Positions 33,102 to 42,022 of a stretch of DNA of 64,000 nucleotides are shown here, one piece after another. The notes under the pieces were generated by a model, which was given only the letters and a program-made list of their open reading frames with translations, did not search any database and was not told the DNA's origin. How positions within the stretch are numbered: the first letter of the stretch is position 1; each line of letters opens with the position of its first letter. Source of the DNA: Roseibacterium beibuensis. Its GTDB lineage: Bacteria > Pseudomonadota > Alphaproteobacteria > Rhodobacterales > Rhodobacteraceae. The position numbers and the translations under genes are program-made. The stretch is taken from contig NZ_BAABHW010000004.1 in the NCBI RefSeq assembly GCF_039542305.1, forward strand, positions 248,001-312,000. Direction: 5' to 3'.

Positions 33102-33712
33102 TCCCGGCCATCGAAACCTCTGCCATGTTGCTCGCCATCACCGGTGTGGCGGCCTATCTTCTGGGCTCCGTCCCGTTTGGCATCGTCATGGCGCGGCTCT
33201 TCGGGTTGGGGGACCTGCGCAAGATCGGCTCTGGCAATATCGGTGCGACCAATGTCCTGCGGACCGGCAACAAGCTGGCCGCCTTCCTGACGCTGGTTCT
33301 GGACGCGGGCAAAGGCGCCATCGCCGTGCTGCTGACTCGCGCGCTGGTGGGCGAGGATGCGGCGCAACTGGCCGGTTTCGCGGCCTTTTTCGGCCATTGC
33401 TTTCCCATCTTTCTCGGCTTCAAGGGGGGCAAGGGGGTTGCCACCTTCATCGGCACGCTGCTGGCATTGGCCTGGCCCGTGGGGCTGGCAGCCTGCGCGA
33501 CCTGGCTGATCGTGGCCGCCGTGACGCGCTATTCGTCTCTGTCGGCGCTGGTCGCGGCCGTTTTGTCGCCGGTTGCCGCCTTGTTTCTCGGGCGGCCCGA
33601 ACTGGTGCTCTTGTGCATCCTGCTGGCCGTCTTGATCCTGATCCGCCATCGCGAGAACATCACGCGTCTGCTGAACGGGACGGAATCGCGGATCGGCAAG
33701 AAGTCGGCCTGA
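33098..33712 (+). CDS. plsY: Glycerol-3-phosphate acyltransferase PlsY
   Basis: PlsY acylates glycerol-3-phosphate from acyl-phosphate, the first step of phospholipid synthesis. The 204-residue membrane protein has the three family motifs: LLGSVPFGI, the 'IGSGNIGATNVLRTGNK' block, and the glycine-rich FKGGKGVATFIG. The start overlaps the pyrC-like stop by ATGA, making it the last gene of a five-gene overlapping operon. A DUF805 gene follows after 30 bp. Confidence 0.95.
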   Translation: MIPAIETSAMLLAITGVAAYLLGSVPFGIVMARLFGLGDLRKIGSGNIGATNVLRTGNKLAAFLTLVLDAGKGAIAVLLTRALVGEDAAQLAGFAAFFGHCFPIFLGFKGGKGVATFIGTLLALAWPVGLAACATWLIVAAVTRYSSLSALVAAVLSPVAALFLGRPELVLLCILLAVLILIRHRENITRLLNGTESRIGKKSA

Positions 33713-33742
33713 CATCCGCCCCGGCAAAGGGAGGGTGCCCCC

Positions 33743-34123
33743 ATGGACTTCATGACGGCTGTCAAAACCGTCCTTGGCAAATACGCGACCTTCTCGGGGC
33801 GCGCGCAGCGATCCGAATTCTGGTGGTTCTACCTTTTCTCGCTCATCGTATCGGCGGTTTTGCAGATGGTGGACCGGGCCCTGTTCGGCACCTTGGTGGG
33901 CGGACAGGATGTCGACATTCTGGCACCGCTGTTCCGCCTCGCGATCCTGCTTCCCGGTCTGGCCGTCGGCGCGCGACGCCTGCATGACACCGACCGCTCT
34001 GGCTGGTGGCTGTTGATCGCGCTGATCCCGATCGTGGGCTTCCTCGTGCTGCTCTACTTCTTCGTGCAACGTGGCACCGCCGGACCGAACCAGCACGGAG
34101 CCGATCCACTGGCCGGACGCTGA
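33743..34123 (+). CDS. DUF805 membrane protein, copy 1
   Basis: This 126-residue inner-membrane protein has the DUF805 pattern. A cytoplasmic start with KYATFSGRAQRSEFWWFYLF leads into the first helix, followed by two or three more helices, the motif RRLHDTDRSGWWLL, and the ending FVQRGT.GPN..G.DPLA. The function of the family is unknown. It is the first of three DUF805 genes in a row, and it is very similar to copy 2 in its first 40 residues. Confidence 0.88.
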   Translation: MDFMTAVKTVLGKYATFSGRAQRSEFWWFYLFSLIVSAVLQMVDRALFGTLVGGQDVDILAPLFRLAILLPGLAVGARRLHDTDRSGWWLLIALIPIVGFLVLLYFFVQRGTAGPNQHGADPLAGR

Positions 34124-34299
34124 CCCAAACCGCTTGAAACCACGCCGAGACAGGCGATCTCGCGGCGGATTTCCTTACCTAACGTCACTTTGCCGTTGCC
34201 AAGCCGCGGCGGCTGCCCGCACGCTCGTGACATCGGGCCAAAGGGCATTGCCGCCCACCGGGCCAGCAAACGACCACGGTAATGCATTGGAGACAGCAA
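34124..34299 (+). other. Intergenic spacer between DUF805 copies 1 and 2
   Basis: This 176-bp gap shows no open frame with a ribosome site, no tRNA and no clear terminator. It ends with GGAG at 34289-34292, the ribosome site of copy 2. A promoter for copy 2 may lie here, but no strong pair of boxes was recognised. Confidence 0.3.
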
Positions 34300-34677
34300 A
34301 TGGATTTCATGACGGCAGTCCGCACTTGCCTGAGCAAGTATGTCGATTTCTCGGGACGCGCGCAACGGTCCGAATTCTGGTGGTTCTACCTGTTCAACAT
34401 CATCGGCTCGGCGGTGGCCAACGTGATCGACACAGCCGTGCTGGGCTTTCCGGCGCTGTCCCTCATCTGGATGCTCGGCCTGATCCTGCCCGGCATCGCC
34501 GTCAGCGTGCGTCGCATGCATGACCTCGACAAGTCGGGTTGGTGGATCTTCATCATTCTGATCCCGATCGTCGGTGTGATCCTGTACATCTACTGGTTCG
34601 TGCAGCGCGGCACGGTTGGCCCGAACCGCTTCGGCCCCGACCCGCTGGCCGGCGAAGGCACGATGGCCGCCGCCTGA
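34300..34677 (+). CDS. DUF805 membrane protein, copy 2
   Basis: The 125-residue protein repeats the architecture of copy 1: MDFMTAV, FSGRAQRSEFWWFYLF, several helices, RRMHDLDKSGWWIF and FVQRGT.GPNRFGPDPLAG. ATG 34300 follows GGAG by seven bases; the upstream ATG at 34282 lacks this support. A textbook intrinsic terminator follows 30 bp after the stop. The near-identical N-termini of copies 1 and 2 indicate tandem duplication. Confidence 0.88.
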   Translation: MDFMTAVRTCLSKYVDFSGRAQRSEFWWFYLFNIIGSAVANVIDTAVLGFPALSLIWMLGLILPGIAVSVRRMHDLDKSGWWIFIILIPIVGVILYIYWFVQRGTVGPNRFGPDPLAGEGTMAAA

Positions 34678-34707
34678 TCGCACCAGGCGGACAGGTTCCA
34701 AGTTCAT

Positions 34708-34737
34708 CCCGCCCGGCGCCGTCCGGGCGGGTTTTTT
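34708..34737 (+). terminator. Intrinsic terminator after DUF805 copy 2
   Basis: A perfect 9-bp stem CCCGCCCGG / CCGGGCGGG with a six-base loop is followed directly by six T (34732-34737). Confidence 0.93.
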
Positions 34738-34852
34738 CATGCCGGCGCTTGCGAAATTCCGGGCTCGGTCAAATGCGCGCCACGCTAAGGTCATCTTCGA
34801 CCGGCATCTCGGGACCGTATCTGGTTATTTGCAGAGAAGGGGGCTGACGCGC

Positions 34853-35545
34853 ATGGGTCCGCTGAAGGCAATCGCGAGTTGCTATTTCAACATCCTGAAT
34901 TTCTCGGGCCGTGCCCGTCGCGCTGAATATTGGTGGTTCGCGCTGTTCCTCGCCGTCGCGGCAACGGCAGCGCAGATCGGGCTTGGCTACGTTTTTGCCC
35001 GTGACCCCGAGCTTCTGCTCAGGGTAACAGATGCCAGCGCGTCAAAGGCGTTTTTCGACAACAACACCGAGTTGCTCTACTACATCGGCTATTTCTACGC
35101 CGGTTACATCGTCCTGGGATGGCTGCCACAGCTTTCCGTAACCGTGCGCCGCCTGCATGACACCGACCGCAGCGGTTGGTTCATCCTGATGCCGACCGCG
35201 GTGACGATCCTTGCCCTTGTCGGGGCGGTGTTCCTGATCCCGTTCCTCGGAAGCCCCGAAAGCGCGATGCCGATCATCCTGATGATTGCGACCGTTCCGC
35301 TGATCGCCTCGGTCTGGTTCCTGGTGGTGCTGTGCCTGCCCGGGACGCATGGCAACAACCGCTTCGGGCCGGACCCGGCACCGGATCGCGAGCGCCCGCC
35401 GCCGGCCCATCCGGCGTTCGTCAGGCAACTGCCAGACGACGTCCGCGAGGCCGTGCAAGCCAAGAATCAGTCGGATTTCGCCGAGTATTACCGCACGCGG
35501 GTTGCGCCGGCGATCCAGCAGAACAAGGCCGCGCGCAGCGGCTGA
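34853..35545 (+). CDS. DUF805 membrane protein, long copy 3
   Basis: The 230-residue protein keeps the DUF805 signatures (FSGRARRAEYWWFALF, RRLHDTDRSGWFIL, GTHGNNRFGPDPAPD). It has a longer region between the first and second helices and a C-terminal cytoplasmic extension of about 45 residues (HPAFVRQLPDDVREA...). ATG 34853 is ten bases after GAAGGGGG; a longer frame crosses the terminator of copy 2 and is unlikely. It is separately transcribed from copies 1 and 2. Its stop abuts the convergent gshA stop with no spacer. Confidence 0.85.
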   Translation: MGPLKAIASCYFNILNFSGRARRAEYWWFALFLAVAATAAQIGLGYVFARDPELLLRVTDASASKAFFDNNTELLYYIGYFYAGYIVLGWLPQLSVTVRRLHDTDRSGWFILMPTAVTILALVGAVFLIPFLGSPESAMPIILMIATVPLIASVWFLVVLCLPGTHGNNRFGPDPAPDRERPPPAHPAFVRQLPDDVREAVQAKNQSDFAEYYRTRVAPAIQQNKAARSG

Positions 35546-36916
35546 TCAGTAGCTGAACTCGTCGTAAATCCGGTCGAGATCGCCCGCCCACTCGCCGTGA
35601 TACTTCGCAAGAAGCTCATCGGCGGGGACATGGCCGGTCTCGATACTGTCCTTCAACGCCGAAAGGAAATGCGTCTCGTCCGGGACAAGCCCGCCAGCCC
35701 CGGGCCGGGCGCGGGCCTTCAGACCCGCCTCGGCAATCGCGAGAACCTCGCGCGCAAGATCGTGCATCTTGATGGTGCCAACCTGCGCGTCGAGCGCATC
35801 GACCGAGGCCGCGACGCGCAACGCTTCGCGCGTCTCGGCATCCCAGTCTTTTACTAGGTCCCACGCCGCATCCAGCGCGGTCTGATCATAGGTCAGGCCG
35901 ACCCACAGCGCGGGCAAAGCGCAAAGGCGACGCCACGGGCCGCCATCGGCGCCGCGCATCTCGATGAACTTCTTGATCCGTGCCTCGGGGAAGATGGTGG
36001 TCAGGTGATCGGCCCAGTCTGAGAGGGTCGGGATTTCCCCCGGCAGGGCAGGCAGTTCACCCTTCAGGAAGTCGCGGAAGGATTGGCCGAGCGCGTCGAT
36101 GTATTTCCCGTCGCGGTAGACGAAATACATCGGCACATCGAGCGCGTAATCGACCCAGGCCTCGAAGCCGAACCCATCCTCGAACACGAAGGGCAGCGTG
36201 CCGGTGCGGTCGGCATCGAGGTCGCGCCAGACGCGGCTGCGCCATGACTTGTGCCCGTTGGGCGCGCCGTCGATGAAGGGCGAGTTGGCAAAGAGCGCGG
36301 TGGCCACGGGTTGCAGCGCCAGCGCCACGCGCAGCTTTTGAACCATGTCCGCCTCCGAGGCGAAGTCGAGGTTCACCTGCACCGTGCAGGTCCGATACAT
36401 CATGGTTTTGCCAAGCGTGCCGACCCGGTCCATGTAATCCGTCATCAACCGGTAGCGCCCCTTGGGCATCATCGGCATGTCCTCGTGCCGCCAGATCGGC
36501 GCAGCCCCAAGGCCAATGAACCCAACGCCAAGATCGTCGGCCACCGCGCGCACCTCGCGCAGGTGTTCGTTCACCTCGTCGCAGGTCTGGTGGATGGTTT
36601 CCAGCGGCGCGCCGGACAGTTCCAACTGCCCGCCCGGTTCCAGGCTGATATTCGCGCCGTTCAGCTCCAAGCCGATGATGTTGTCGCCTTCAAGGATCGG
36701 GGACCAGCCAAAGCGGTCACGCAGACCTTCGAGCATTGCCTTGATCGAGCGCGGACCGTCATAGGGCAGCGGCGCATGCGTATCCTTGGTGTAGCCGAAC
36801 TTCTCGTGCTCGGTGCCGATGCGCCAGTCTTCCTTGGGCTTGCAGCCCGAGGCGAGATACTCGGCCAGTTGCTCTGGGCGTTCGATCGGACCGCCGCCGG
36901 ATTGAGGAATGGACAT
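35546..36916 (-). CDS. gshA: Glutamate-cysteine ligase, plant/alphaproteobacterial type
   Basis: This enzyme makes gamma-glutamylcysteine, the first step of glutathione synthesis. The 456-residue sequence has the ATP-grasp-like GCS2 features: KEDWRIGTEHEKFGY near residue 30, LELNGANISLEPGGQLELSGAP, then MMYRTCTVQVNLDFASE and SRVWRDLDADRTG. This long form is typical of alphaproteobacteria and plants rather than E. coli GshA. ATG 36916 follows GGAG by eight bases. It converges on DUF805 copy 3. Confidence 0.94.
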   Translation of the reverse strand: MSIPQSGGGPIERPEQLAEYLASGCKPKEDWRIGTEHEKFGYTKDTHAPLPYDGPRSIKAMLEGLRDRFGWSPILEGDNIIGLELNGANISLEPGGQLELSGAPLETIHQTCDEVNEHLREVRAVADDLGVGFIGLGAAPIWRHEDMPMMPKGRYRLMTDYMDRVGTLGKTMMYRTCTVQVNLDFASEADMVQKLRVALALQPVATALFANSPFIDGAPNGHKSWRSRVWRDLDADRTGTLPFVFEDGFGFEAWVDYALDVPMYFVYRDGKYIDALGQSFRDFLKGELPALPGEIPTLSDWADHLTTIFPEARIKKFIEMRGADGGPWRRLCALPALWVGLTYDQTALDAAWDLVKDWDAETREALRVAASVDALDAQVGTIKMHDLAREVLAIAEAGLKARARPGAGGLVPDETHFLSALKDSIETGHVPADELLAKYHGEWAGDLDRIYDEFSY

Positions 36917-36972
36917 CTGGGGCGCTCCGGGCCTGTTGCACGCGATTGGATGGCAGAGGTGGCGCGGTGCGC

Positions 36973-37494
36973 CTACCGTGTCAAGGCCGGAGACTGTGTG
37001 CGCTGCCACAGGCGATGTGTGCCGGGATGCGGATTTTCCCGTGCCGTCAGAACCTGTTGCGCCGACAGGCCGGGCAAGGCTGTGAAAGCGTCGAACAGCG
37101 CCTCGCCGCCCTTTGCATCGGCGGGAATGGTCAGGACCTGCCCGCCTTCCACCAGAACCCAGGTCAGCTGGCCATCGGGTGTCCGCCGCGCGGAGATCAG
37201 CGCCAGTTCATCCAATGCGACCGAGCCGCCATGATGCGGCCCCATGTAAAGGATGCGGCGTTCATCGACCTGCACCACGCCAGGCCCCTCGCCCGAGGCG
37301 GCAAACCGCGCGCGGCGAATGGCCGGGATCAGCACCGCGACCGCAAGCAGAGCAAGGATAAGCCCGAACCCGCCAAGGATCGGCCCCGGCTGCTGCGCGA
37401 TCCAGAGGCCAAGAAGCGCCACGGCAAGCGCCGCGATGACCTCGCGCCAGCGTTTCAGCGTGGCCGCAGCCTCGGGGCGGAGAAATCCGTTCAT
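36973..37494 (-). CDS. Membrane protein of unknown function, coupled to rsmE
   Basis: The 173-residue protein has two adjacent hydrophobic helices (about residues 18-36 and 40-58) after a short cytoplasmic start, then a soluble beta-rich domain of about 110 residues (VVQVDERRILYMGPHHGGSVALDEL) that may be PH-like. ATG 37494 overlaps the rsmE stop by ATGA. Longer readings only run into rsmE. No known family was recognised. Confidence 0.7.
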   Translation of the reverse strand: MNGFLRPEAAATLKRWREVIAALAVALLGLWIAQQPGPILGGFGLILALLAVAVLIPAIRRARFAASGEGPGVVQVDERRILYMGPHHGGSVALDELALISARRTPDGQLTWVLVEGGQVLTIPADAKGGEALFDAFTALPGLSAQQVLTARENPHPGTHRLWQRTQSPALTR

Positions 37495-38219
37495 CGCCAA
37501 TCGCCCCGCTCGGATTGCCACAGGGTCAAGGCCGCAACCGCCGCCGTATCGGCGCGCAGGATGCGCGGCCCCAGCGAGATCGGGGTGACGAAGGGCAAGG
37601 CGCGCAACCGCTCGCGCTCCTGTGGTGAAAACCCGCCTTCGGGGCCGATCAGGATTGCCCATTTCTCGGCCTCGGGCGCAGCGGCCAGGGATTCCCTGGC
37701 ACCGAGCAGCGACTCATCGGCGAATACCAGGTGCCGATCCTCAGGCCAGTCGGCCAGCAGATCGGACAGCTTGCGAAGATCATCGACAGGCGGGACGTAA
37801 GTCCCGAGGCATTGCTCGGCCGCCTCGACCGCGTGGGCCTGAAGGCGGTCCTGCCGAATCCGCTCGGCATTGGTGAAATCGGTTTGCACCGGGCAAATCC
37901 GGGCCGCGCCAAGCTCGACCGCTTTTTCCACGATGAAATCGGTGCGGGCCTTCTTGATCGGCGCGAAGAGCAGCCAAAGGTCCGGTGGCCTCTGCTGGGG
38001 CGCGATTTGCTCAACGCAGTCCAGGGTGCCCGCGCGCTTGCCCGCCTCGATGACAGTGGCGCGCCACTCTCCTTCGGACCCGTTGAACACCGCCACCTCG
38101 GCCCCGACCGACAGGCGCATGACGTTGAACAGGTAATTTGCCTGCTCCCGCGACAGGGGGACCGTTTGCCCCGGACCAAGCGGGTGATCTACAAAGAGGC
38201 GTATCTTGGGACGCGACAT
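37491..38219 (-). CDS. rsmE: 16S rRNA (uracil-1498-N3)-methyltransferase
   Basis: RsmE is a SPOUT-family methyltransferase acting on assembled 30S subunits. The 242-residue protein has a PUA-like N-terminus (IRLFVDHPL...HYLFNVMR-like) and the SPOUT knot with ILIGPEGGFSPQE, LGPRILRADTAAVAAL near the C-terminus. The ATG at 38219 lies only 12 bp from the divergent ubiA start. No clear ribosome site precedes it, so its message may be leaderless or start within ubiA. It is followed by an overlapping membrane-protein gene. Confidence 0.94.
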   Translation of the reverse strand: MSRPKIRLFVDHPLGPGQTVPLSREQANYLFNVMRLSVGAEVAVFNGSEGEWRATVIEAGKRAGTLDCVEQIAPQQRPPDLWLLFAPIKKARTDFIVEKAVELGAARICPVQTDFTNAERIRQDRLQAHAVEAAEQCLGTYVPPVDDLRKLSDLLADWPEDRHLVFADESLLGARESLAAAPEAEKWAILIGPEGGFSPQERERLRALPFVTPISLGPRILRADTAAVAALTLWQSERGDWR

Positions 38220-38231
38220 GGGAAGCACGTT

Positions 38232-39197
38232 ATGAGCGAGGCGACGGAAACGCCAGAGGGCCAGGTGGCCGATGCGGTCAAGGGCAACTGGGTGGACCAT
38301 TGGGCGCCAGCGCCCACACGTCCCTACCTGCGGCTGAGTCGCGCCGACCGTCCGATCGGCACATGGCTTTTGCTGCTGCCCTGCTGGTGGGGCGTCATGC
38401 TGGCCGCCGCCGCCGATCCGGCGGGCCTGAACTGGTTCGACCTTTGGATCGTCTTGGGCTGCGGCATCGGGGCCTTCCTGATGCGCGGCGCGGGCTGCAC
38501 GTGGAACGATATCACCGACCGGGATTTCGACGCCGCCGTGGCGCGCACGAAATCGCGGCCCATCCCATCGGGACAGGTGACGCCGAAACTCGCCCTTGCA
38601 TGGCTGGTGGCGCAATCGCTGTTGGCTTTCCTGATCCTCGTGACCTTCAACGTGAACGCGATCCTGCTGGGCTTGCTGTCGCTCTTGCCGGTGGCGATCT
38701 ACCCGTTCGCCAAACGCTTCACGTGGTGGCCGCAGGTGTTCCTCGGCCTCGCCTTCAACTGGGGCGCGCTGCTTGCTTGGACCGCGCATACCGGCAGCTT
38801 GGGCTGGCCCGCCGTGCTGATGTATCTCGGCGGCATTTCATGGACGCTGTTCTACGACACGATCTACGCCCACCAGGACAAGGAAGACGACGCGCTGATC
38901 GGTGTGAAATCGACCGCGCGGCTGTTCGGCGACCAAACACGCCAATGGTTGCGCGGCTTTCTCGCGCTGTCGGTCGCCCTGTTGATGGTGGCGGTTCTGG
39001 TCGCGCTCGTGCCGCAGGGCAACGTCCTGTCCCTCGTCATCGCCCTGGCGGGCGTCTGGGCGATGGGCTGGCACATGGCGTGGCAGTTGCAGCGGCTCAA
39101 GATCGACGATGGCGAGGCTTGCCTGATGCTGTTCAGATCGAACCGCGATGCGGGGCTGCTGCCTGCGCTGTTTTTCGCCGTGGCCGCGCTGGTCTGA
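38232..39197 (+). CDS. ubiA: 4-hydroxybenzoate polyprenyltransferase
   Basis: UbiA prenylates 4-hydroxybenzoate in ubiquinone synthesis. The 321-residue membrane protein carries both Asp-rich motifs of the family, NDITDRDFD near residue 95 and YDTIYAHQDKEDD near residue 215, with RTKSRPIPSG after the first. About eight or nine helices fill the rest. GGGAAG, which overlaps the divergent rsmE start region, is its ribosome site. The window's COQ9 gene (15289) belongs to the same pathway. Confidence 0.95.
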   Translation: MSEATETPEGQVADAVKGNWVDHWAPAPTRPYLRLSRADRPIGTWLLLLPCWWGVMLAAAADPAGLNWFDLWIVLGCGIGAFLMRGAGCTWNDITDRDFDAAVARTKSRPIPSGQVTPKLALAWLVAQSLLAFLILVTFNVNAILLGLLSLLPVAIYPFAKRFTWWPQVFLGLAFNWGALLAWTAHTGSLGWPAVLMYLGGISWTLFYDTIYAHQDKEDDALIGVKSTARLFGDQTRQWLRGFLALSVALLMVAVLVALVPQGNVLSLVIALAGVWAMGWHMAWQLQRLKIDDGEACLMLFRSNRDAGLLPALFFAVAALV

Positions 39198-39264
39198 TTG
39201 AACACGGTCGCGTCAGGCTGTAGGCCCTGTGCATCCCCTTACGGATACGGATGACACGCCGCCC

Positions 39265-41214
39265 ATGAACCGCACACCCCATCTTGTCACGGCCGCCGCC
39301 TTTGCCGCTGCCGGCGTCCTGTCGATCGGGACAGCCATCCTTGCCGCCATCACGATCGAAAACCGATCGGTCGACGCGGTGGAACAGGCGCTGGAGCAAG
39401 AGGGACTGGGCTGGGCCGAAGTGAGCGCGGACGGTCTGCAACTCTTTCTCGACGGAACCGCGCCGGACGAGGCCTCGGCCTTCCGCGCCCTGAGTCGCGC
39501 CAGTGCGATCGTCGATGCCGACAGGATCGTGAACCACCTCGAAATCGCGGTGGCCGACACGACGACCGCCCCGCGCTTTTCGCTGGACATGCTGCGCAAC
39601 GGGGACGGCATCCAGTTGATCGGCCTGGTGCCCCTTACGACCGGCCGGGACACGGTGGTCGAGTCGATCTCGGGCGTGACCGAGGGGGTCGAGGTCATGG
39701 ACATGGTCGAGACCGCCGACTACCCCGCGCCCGCAACCTGGCAAGCCGCAATGGACTACGGGCTGCAAGCCCTGCGCGAACTGCCTCGGTCCAAGGTGAC
39801 CGTCTTCGCCGACCGGGTGGAGATCGAAGCCGTCAGCGAAAGCGCCGAGCAACGGGCAGAGTTCATCGAAACGCTGGAGGCCGCCCGCCCGGACGGGGTC
39901 GAGGTGGTCCTGGACATCTCGGCGCCCCGTCCGGTCCTGACCCCCTTCGCGCTGCGCCTGGTGCGGGACGAGGACGGCACGCGAATGGAAACCTGTTCAG
40001 CCGACACGCCCGAAGCCGCCGAGCGCATCATTGCCGCCGCGCAGGCCGCCGGTGTCGAAGGCGAGATCGACTGCACCGTTGGCCTTGGCGTGCCCACACC
40101 GCGTTGGGCCGCTGCCGTCGAGCAGGCCATCGGTACGCTGGCGCAGCTTGAGACCGGAACGCTGACCTTCAGCGATGCCGACGTGACCCTGACGGGCAGC
40201 GAAGGCATGTCACAGGACCGGTTCGACCAGTTGGTCGGCGAACTGGACGCCGAACTGCCCGCGGTCTTTTCCTTGACCGGGATCCTCCCGGAAACACAGA
40301 GCCCGACATCCGCCGGCCTGTCGCGCTTCGTTGCGCAGCTTGACCCTGACACCGGCGTCAGCTTGCGGGGCCGCTTGCCCCAAGGGGCCGTGGGCCGCTC
40401 GGTTCAGGCCTTTGCGGTGGCGACCTTCGGGCGTGATCGGACCGACATGGCCACCCGCGCCGTCAGCGACCTGCCCGAGGGCTGGTCGGTGCGGACCATG
40501 GCAGGCCTGCGCGCCCTGTCCGCGTTGCACGAAGGGCAGCTTATCCTTGAAGCTGACACGCTGAACCTGTCCGGCACCACCGGCGATCCGGATCTTGCCT
40601 CGGTTCTGGCCCGGCAACTGGCTGACGAATTGGGTCCTGCCGCCGATTTCCAGCTCGATGTCAGGTATGACGAGGCGCTCGACCCCATCGCCTCCCTGCC
40701 GACCGCGGAAGAATGCGTCGCCCAGATCCAGGCGGTGCAGGAAGAGACGAAAATCGTGTTCGATCCCGGCTCGGTCGAAATCAACGAGGCAGCCGGCGAG
40801 ATCCTCGACCGCATCGCGGAAATCCTGCCCAACTGCATGCATGTCCGCATGGAGATTGGCGGCCATACCGACAGCCAGGGCCGCGAAGAGATGAACCTGA
40901 ACCTCAGCCAGTCGCGCGCCGACGCGGTTTTGAACGGGCTCCTGGCGCGGGGCGTTCTGGTCTCGAACCTGACGGCACAGGGCTATGGGGAAAGCCAGCC
41001 CATCGCCTCAAACGAAACCGAGGAAGGGCGCGAACTCAACCGTCGCATCGAGTTCCGCCTGCTGGCCGCCGGGGCGGAAGACGCGGACGGCGAGGAGGCG
41101 GGCGACGGGGAGGACGCGCCCGAAGCGTCCGAGGAATACGAATTCGAGATCCGGCCCCAGCCGCGCCCTGACAGCATAACCGAGGCCGCCGAAGCCGCGG
41201 AAGAAGAGGAGTAA
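39265..41214 (+). CDS. OmpA-family protein with BON-like repeats
   Basis: The 649-residue envelope protein has an N-terminal signal or anchor (about residues 7-30). Several repeated alpha/beta modules of BON type follow (for example EQALEQEGLGWAEVSADGLQLFLDGTAPDEA). At about residues 510-620 there is an OmpA C-terminal peptidoglycan-binding domain with IVFDPGSVEIN, GGHTDSQGRE, LSQSRADAV and ELNRRIEF. The tail is very acidic. A GTG at 39229 would extend it by 12 residues; I prefer ATG 39265. It is likely tethered to the cell wall. The next gene starts five bases after its stop. Confidence 0.85.
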   Translation: MNRTPHLVTAAAFAAAGVLSIGTAILAAITIENRSVDAVEQALEQEGLGWAEVSADGLQLFLDGTAPDEASAFRALSRASAIVDADRIVNHLEIAVADTTTAPRFSLDMLRNGDGIQLIGLVPLTTGRDTVVESISGVTEGVEVMDMVETADYPAPATWQAAMDYGLQALRELPRSKVTVFADRVEIEAVSESAEQRAEFIETLEAARPDGVEVVLDISAPRPVLTPFALRLVRDEDGTRMETCSADTPEAAERIIAAAQAAGVEGEIDCTVGLGVPTPRWAAAVEQAIGTLAQLETGTLTFSDADVTLTGSEGMSQDRFDQLVGELDAELPAVFSLTGILPETQSPTSAGLSRFVAQLDPDTGVSLRGRLPQGAVGRSVQAFAVATFGRDRTDMATRAVSDLPEGWSVRTMAGLRALSALHEGQLILEADTLNLSGTTGDPDLASVLARQLADELGPAADFQLDVRYDEALDPIASLPTAEECVAQIQAVQEETKIVFDPGSVEINEAAGEILDRIAEILPNCMHVRMEIGGHTDSQGREEMNLNLSQSRADAVLNGLLARGVLVSNLTAQGYGESQPIASNETEEGRELNRRIEFRLLAAGAEDADGEEAGDGEDAPEASEEYEFEIRPQPRPDSITEAAEAAEEEE

Positions 41215-41219
41215 GGCGC

Positions 41220-41552
41220 ATGAACCGCCTGCAATTCATCATCGCCATCGCGATCATCCTGTTCGTGGCTTTTGCGCTTGGTTGGCTGGCGCGGTGGCTG
41301 GTCAACCGTTTCAGCCAGGTGTCGAGCGCAGACCTGGGCGAGATGGAAGAACTCGCACGCGCCCTCCACGATGCCGAGGAAACGCGCGACCAGGCGATCG
41401 CCTATCTTCAGCAGCGCGAGAACGAGTTGACCAACCAGCTTAGCCAGACCGAGGCAGAGTTGCGCGCGGCGATGGAGGGTCTGCGCGAAGCGCGGGCCGA
41501 GACCGAGGAACTGCGCAGCTACATCGAGCAGATGAACCAGGGCGCGCAGTAG
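41220..41552 (+). CDS. Single-pass membrane protein with a coiled coil
   Basis: The 110-residue protein has one N-terminal membrane helix (residues 4-27) and then an almost uninterrupted heptad-like Glu/Ala/Leu/Arg coiled coil to the end. It starts five bases after the OmpA-like stop, so the two are surely co-expressed. They may form an envelope-spanning pair, with the coiled coil on the cytoplasmic side if the basic residues after the helix (RWLVNRF) mark the inside. Function is unknown. Confidence 0.78.
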   Translation: MNRLQFIIAIAIILFVAFALGWLARWLVNRFSQVSSADLGEMEELARALHDAEETRDQAIAYLQQRENELTNQLSQTEAELRAAMEGLREARAETEELRSYIEQMNQGAQ

Positions 41553-41564
41553 CGCCGCGCGCCC

Positions 41565-42017
41565 CTACCAACGGCTGAGGGCGTCTTCGTCCTCGTCGCG
41601 CGCGGCGACCCATTCCGCGCCTTGGGCGGTGATCTCTTTCTTCCAGAAGGGCGCGCGGGATTTCAGGTAGTCCATCAGGAACTCGGCGCCCTGAAAGGCA
41701 TCCGCGCGATGGCGTGCAGCGGTTGCCACCATCATGATCGGCTCCCCCGGCCCCATCCGGCCATGGCGGTGCAGGATCATGGCATCCGACAGGTTGAAGC
41801 GCTCGATCGCCTCGTCCCGGATCTCGGCCAGCGCCTTTTCGGTCATTCCGGGGTAGTGTTCGATCTCCATTGCATCCAGATCGCCCGTTGCGATGTCGCG
41901 CGTGAGGCCCGAAAAACTGACCACGGCGCCCGCGTTCTTCTTCGCCATGGCGGCGGCGAAGGCGTTCAACTCGGCCCCCATGTCGAACGGGTCGGATTGA
42001 ACGCGCACGGTCTCCAT
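41565..42017 (-). CDS. moaE: Molybdopterin synthase catalytic subunit
   Basis: MoaE forms the heterotetrameric molybdopterin synthase with MoaD and adds the dithiolene sulfurs to precursor Z. The 150-residue sequence has VSFSGLTRD, MEIEHYPGMTE, HRHGRMGPGE and the active-site lysine region RAPFWKKE. It lies five bases after moaD in the same direction, and their products work as one enzyme. Confidence 0.95.
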   Translation of the reverse strand: METVRVQSDPFDMGAELNAFAAAMAKKNAGAVVSFSGLTRDIATGDLDAMEIEHYPGMTEKALAEIRDEAIERFNLSDAMILHRHGRMGPGEPIMMVATAARHRADAFQGAEFLMDYLKSRAPFWKKEITAQGAEWVAARDEDEDALSRW

Positions 42018-42022
42018 CTCAC

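Noticed and set aside
38220..38231. Bidirectional promoter between rsmE and ubiA
   Set aside because: Twelve bases cannot hold a promoter; control elements must be inside the coding regions.
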